Below, piece after piece: positions 7,162-8,793 of a stretch of 8,793 nt of DNA (the first letter of the stretch is position 1; every line of letters begins with the position of its first letter). The stretch comes from JBIQLO01 sp044464175 (GTDB taxonomy: Bacteria; Planctomycetota; Phycisphaerae; Tepidisphaerales; Tepidisphaeraceae): assembly GCA_044464175.1 (NCBI GenBank), contig JBIQLO010000174.1:1-8793 (forward strand), written 5' to 3'. A program made the position numbers and the translations under genes. The notes below the pieces were generated by a model, which did no database searches, was not told the origin of the DNA, and worked only from the letters and a program-made list of their open reading frames with translations.

Positions 7162-7194
7162 ATCCCGCCGGTCCTTGATCGGGATCGGCGGGAT
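7162..7194 (+). terminator. 9-bp inverted repeat between cement gene and glycosyltransferase-like gene
   Basis: ATCCCGCCG (7162-7170) and CGGCGGGAT (7186-7194) are perfect reverse complements separated by 15 nt, and are followed by TTTAT. This looks like a weak intrinsic terminator for the capsid-cement transcript. The right arm also holds the only ribosome-site-like purines (GGGA, 7190-7193) in front of the ATG at 7203, so the fold could instead limit translation of the next gene. The 67-bp gap contains no recognisable promoter. Confidence 0.4.
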
Positions 7195-7202
7195 TTATCC
7201 CC

Positions 7203-7757
7203 ATGACTCCGATTTATATCGCCTATTACACCGCCGGCACCGGCTACGCCGATGAAGCCCGCGAACTGATCCGGACGCTCGAGACGTTCGACCTGCCCCA
7301 TGATGTTCGAGCCATCGCCGATCCGGGCAACTGGATGGCGGCCGTCAGCCACAAACCGACGTTCATCGCCGAGATGATGGCGGCCCACCGCCGCCCGCTG
7401 GTGTATGTGGACGTCGACGCCCGAATCCGCCGCCGGCCCGAGTATTTCGACAGCCTGGCGGCGTCGGATGTGGATCTGGCGGCGGTCTGGAAGGACGAAG
7501 AGGAACTGTTCGCGGCGACGCTGTACGTTGGCGTCAGCGAACGGGCGGCCGGATTGATCCAGGCCTGGAGGGCCGCGTGTGCGGCCCGGCCGGATGAGGT
7601 GGACCAGCGGTGCCTGCAGGCCATCGTCGAGCGCGGCATCGACGCCAAGATCGAGCGGCTGCCGGCGGCCTACGCCGCGATTTTCGACGCGCGGATGTGC
7701 CCCGAGTCCGAATGGGTGATTTCCCAGCATCAGGCCAGCCGGAGATTGCGGCGATGA
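7203..7757 (+). CDS. Putative glycosyltransferase (nucleotide-diphospho-sugar transferase-like)
   Basis: This 184-residue protein is predicted to be a soluble sugar transferase of the GT-A type. Visible features: an N-terminal strand PIYIAYYTAGTGY; the segment HKPTFIAEMMAAHRRPLVYVDVDARIRRRPEYFD (50-83), with a DVD motif at 70-72 that would bind the metal and nucleotide-sugar; then DLAAVWKDEEELFAATLYVG, which matches the family's 'g-T-l-y-f' strand; DEVDQRCLQAIVE (131-143); LPAAYAAIFD (153-162); and a C-terminal ISQHQASRR (173-181). This order is that of small DxD glycosyltransferase-like proteins found in bacteria and phages. No signal peptide or membrane helix is seen. It lies between the capsid cement gene and the neck gene and overlaps the next ORF by 4 bp (ATGA). 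The donor sugar and acceptor cannot be inferred; possible targets are the virion surface, phage DNA or a host glycan. Confidence 0.7.
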   Translation: MTPIYIAYYTAGTGYADEARELIRTLETFDLPHDVRAIADPGNWMAAVSHKPTFIAEMMAAHRRPLVYVDVDARIRRRPEYFDSLAASDVDLAAVWKDEEELFAATLYVGVSERAAGLIQAWRAACAARPDEVDQRCLQAIVERGIDAKIERLPAAYAAIFDARMCPESEWVISQHQASRRLRR

Positions 7758-8260
7758 ACATCGCCATCTTGTGCCCTGGGCTTTCCCTGCCTCGCACGTG
7801 GGGCGGCGAGGCCGATCATGTGATCGGCGTCAACCGAACGGCGATGGCCTTCCCATGCGAGACCTGGGCATGCGGCGACTATCCACTGGTCGAGAAGATC
7901 GCCCCGGACGTCATTGGCTCCCCCCGCCTGCTGACGGCCGCCAACAGCGCGGCACATCTGCGGGACCATGGTCCCCCATGGCGGGGGCGGGTAGTGGAGT
8001 TTGAATCCCTGGTCGAAGGCGATCAGCCGTTGGACTGGCAGTTATTCACTCTGCCGGCGGCCGTGGTTTATGCCGCTTCCCTGCGGCCCGGGCGCATCAG
8101 TGTGTATGGGTCGGATTGGCAGGGTGAGGCCGACTGGGATGGATGGGCGGAGGCGGGCAATCGATCTCCGGCCCGGTGGCAGCTGGAGCGGCAGATTTTC
8201 CAGAACCTGGCGGACTGGCTGGAGCGCAAGAGCATAGCGCTCCGCCGCGTCCTGCCGTGA
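7754..8260 (+). CDS. Uncharacterised protein, weakly DUF115/sugar-enzyme-like, paired with the glycosyltransferase
   Basis: The ATG at 7754 overlaps the previous stop by ATGA, giving a 168-residue protein. The frame is open further upstream, but that part lies inside the preceding gene and is not needed. The N-terminus MNIAILCPGLSL followed by DHVIGVNRTAMAFPCETWACGDYPLVEKI resembles proteins of the DUF115/MptE-like and sialyltransferase-like type, which begin with a strand plus 'GxGPSL' loop, then 'vigvN.a....p.d.....D.....'. A later ISVYGSDWQGEADWDG and a C-terminal RWQLERQIFQNLADWLERK helix ending in RRVLP are compatible with a Rossmann-like fold. No membrane segment or signal peptide is seen. 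The tight coupling with the glycosyltransferase-like gene suggests a joint role in glycan or nucleotide-sugar chemistry. The family call is weak; only the presence of a real gene is well supported. Confidence 0.55.
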   Translation: MNIAILCPGLSLPRTWGGEADHVIGVNRTAMAFPCETWACGDYPLVEKIAPDVIGSPRLLTAANSAAHLRDHGPPWRGRVVEFESLVEGDQPLDWQLFTLPAAVVYAASLRPGRISVYGSDWQGEADWDGWAEAGNRSPARWQLERQIFQNLADWLERKSIALRRVLP

Positions 8261-8487
8261 CGATGCATGGTGCCTCCTTGGGCCGCCCGGCTCCAATCGT
8301 GGACCGGGCGGCTTTGGAGGCGCTGGATGATGTCATGGAAAAGGTCCATGTAATTCCGACAAAAGCGGGCTTGTGGCGAGTGGCGATAATGTCGCCGCGC
8401 CGCTACCGCCGATGGTTTCGCGCTTATCGCCGGTGGTGGGGGATCAAAGGTCATCGCCTGGCAATCAGCCCGGAGATGTGGCAATGA
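8257..8487 (+). CDS. Small hypothetical protein, doubtful
   Basis: Starting from GTG at 8257 (overlapping the previous stop as GTGA) gives 76 residues; ATG at 8263 or 8335 are alternative starts, the last giving 52 codons or so. The protein is basic and aromatic-rich toward its end (SPRRYRRWFRAYRRWWGIKGHRLAI) with no family I recognise. In favour of coding: it fills the whole gap, overlaps the preceding stop, and its own stop overlaps the next ATG (ATGA). Against: there is no Shine-Dalgarno before any start, the first third contains a large hairpin (8273-8320), and codons such as GTA, ATT, ACA, AAA and ATA are more frequent than in neighbours. It may be a late-acquired small phage protein or a non-coding spacer. 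Confidence 0.4.
   Translation: MTMHGASLGRPAPIVDRAALEALDDVMEKVHVIPTKAGLWRVAIMSPRRYRRWFRAYRRWWGIKGHRLAISPEMWQ
8273..8320 (+). other. 48-nt near-perfect hairpin after the second sugar gene
   Basis: The core GCCGCCCGG (8282-8290) pairs perfectly with CCGGGCGGC (8304-8312). An inner TCCA/TGGA stem (8292-8295 with 8300-8303) closes an ATCG loop, with one bulged C. An outer CCTCC (8273-8277) pairs with GGAGG (8316-8320) after a small internal loop with possible G-U pairs. The core is followed by TTT, so a shorter form looks like a weak intrinsic terminator 20 nt or so after the stop at 8260. It may close the two-gene sugar cassette, although it also lies in the small ORF at 8257-8487. Confidence 0.5.
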
Positions 8488-8793
8488 GCTTCACCGACAT
8501 GCTCAAATCCGACGCGGCCGTGTTCACAGACGCGGAGACCTTTGGTGAGTCCATCACCTACGCCCCGCTGAATGGCACGGCCCGGCCGATCAATGCGATC
8601 GTGGATCGGATGCCGCCAGAGCGTATCGGCCCGGACGGGACCGTCTATATGCCCAAAGTGACCATCCAGGTCATCAACGATTCGGTGAAGGGGATCAGCT
8701 CTTCGGAACTCAACGCCGGCGGCAACGACAAGGTGAGCGTGGCCGTCCGGCTCGGCGGAACGGCGACAACCTTGGGGGTTTATCTGCCCCCGG
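8484..8793 (+). CDS. Head-tail attachment / neck protein, N-terminal part (cut by window end)
   Basis: The ATG at 8484 overlaps the preceding stop (ATGA), and GGAG at 8472-8475 lies 8 nt upstream, a good ribosome site. The frame stays open for 103 codons to the end of the window. The protein starts MSFTDMLKSDAAVFTDAETFGESITYAP and continues with INAIVDRMPPERIGPDGTVYMPKVTIQVINDS. This matches the small head-tail joining proteins of the lambda gpFII/ATP-binding sugar-neck type: a short N-terminal helix, 'D.....F..pityt..ng....i.aivd', then beta strands. In such phages this protein joins the filled head to the tail and follows the capsid genes. The later part (NAGGNDKVSVAVRLGGTATTLGV) is beta-rich. 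The missing 3' end prevents a length comparison. Confidence 0.7.
   Translation, partial: MSFTDMLKSDAAVFTDAETFGESITYAPLNGTARPINAIVDRMPPERIGPDGTVYMPKVTIQVINDSVKGISSSELNAGGNDKVSVAVRLGGTATTLGVYLPP

Noticed and set aside
7136..7202. A dedicated promoter for the sugar gene pair
   Set aside because: The gap has no convincing -35/-10 pair; transcription by read-through from the head operon is more likely.
1..8793. CRISPR arrays, tRNAs, rRNA, insertion sequences, integrase or att sites
   Set aside because: No spaced direct repeats, tRNA-like cloverleaf, transposase motif or integrase motif was seen anywhere in the window by eye.

Overview
The window is a dense, single-strand block of a tailed-phage (Caudoviricetes) head-morphogenesis operon, from either a prophage or a free phage. 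No host gene, tRNA, integrase or att site is visible, so the host cannot be named. The DNA is GC-rich with mostly G/C third codon positions, and all genes read left to right with tiny gaps or 1-35 bp overlaps, as expected for one late transcript.

Layout: the C-terminal part of the small terminase (2-271); the large terminase of the lambda gpA family (237-2102); a gpW-like head-tail joining protein (2106-2318); a lambda-type portal with an unusually long C-terminus (2319-4412); one large ORF fusing a prohead-protease-like domain, a scaffold-like region and a Mu gpT-like major capsid domain (4425-6683); a DUF2190-type capsid cement protein (6791-7135); two genes that look like glycan/nucleotide-sugar enzymes (7203-7757 and 7754-8260); a small doubtful ORF (8257-8487); and the start of a head-tail attachment/neck protein (8484-8793, cut by the window end).

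How the genes fit together: TerS and TerL recognise and pump DNA through the portal ring. The protease/scaffold/capsid ORF builds and matures the shell, and the DUF2190 protein probably decorates it. The gpW-like and final neck-like proteins close the head for tail joining. The two sugar-related genes interrupt the usual cement-to-neck order and look like accessory cargo (a 'moron') inside an otherwise standard module.

The most interesting signal is inside the protease/capsid fusion. A perfect AGGAG sits 5 nt before an in-frame ATG at 5088, right at the protease/scaffold boundary and just downstream of a perfect hairpin with A-rich flanks. This suggests two products from one ORF: a rare protease-scaffold-capsid protein and an abundant scaffold-capsid protein. 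Further stem-loops lie after the capsid gene, after the cement gene and after the second sugar gene. This is a recognisable phage module with some unusual architecture. I see no clear evidence for a wholly new defence or mobile system.
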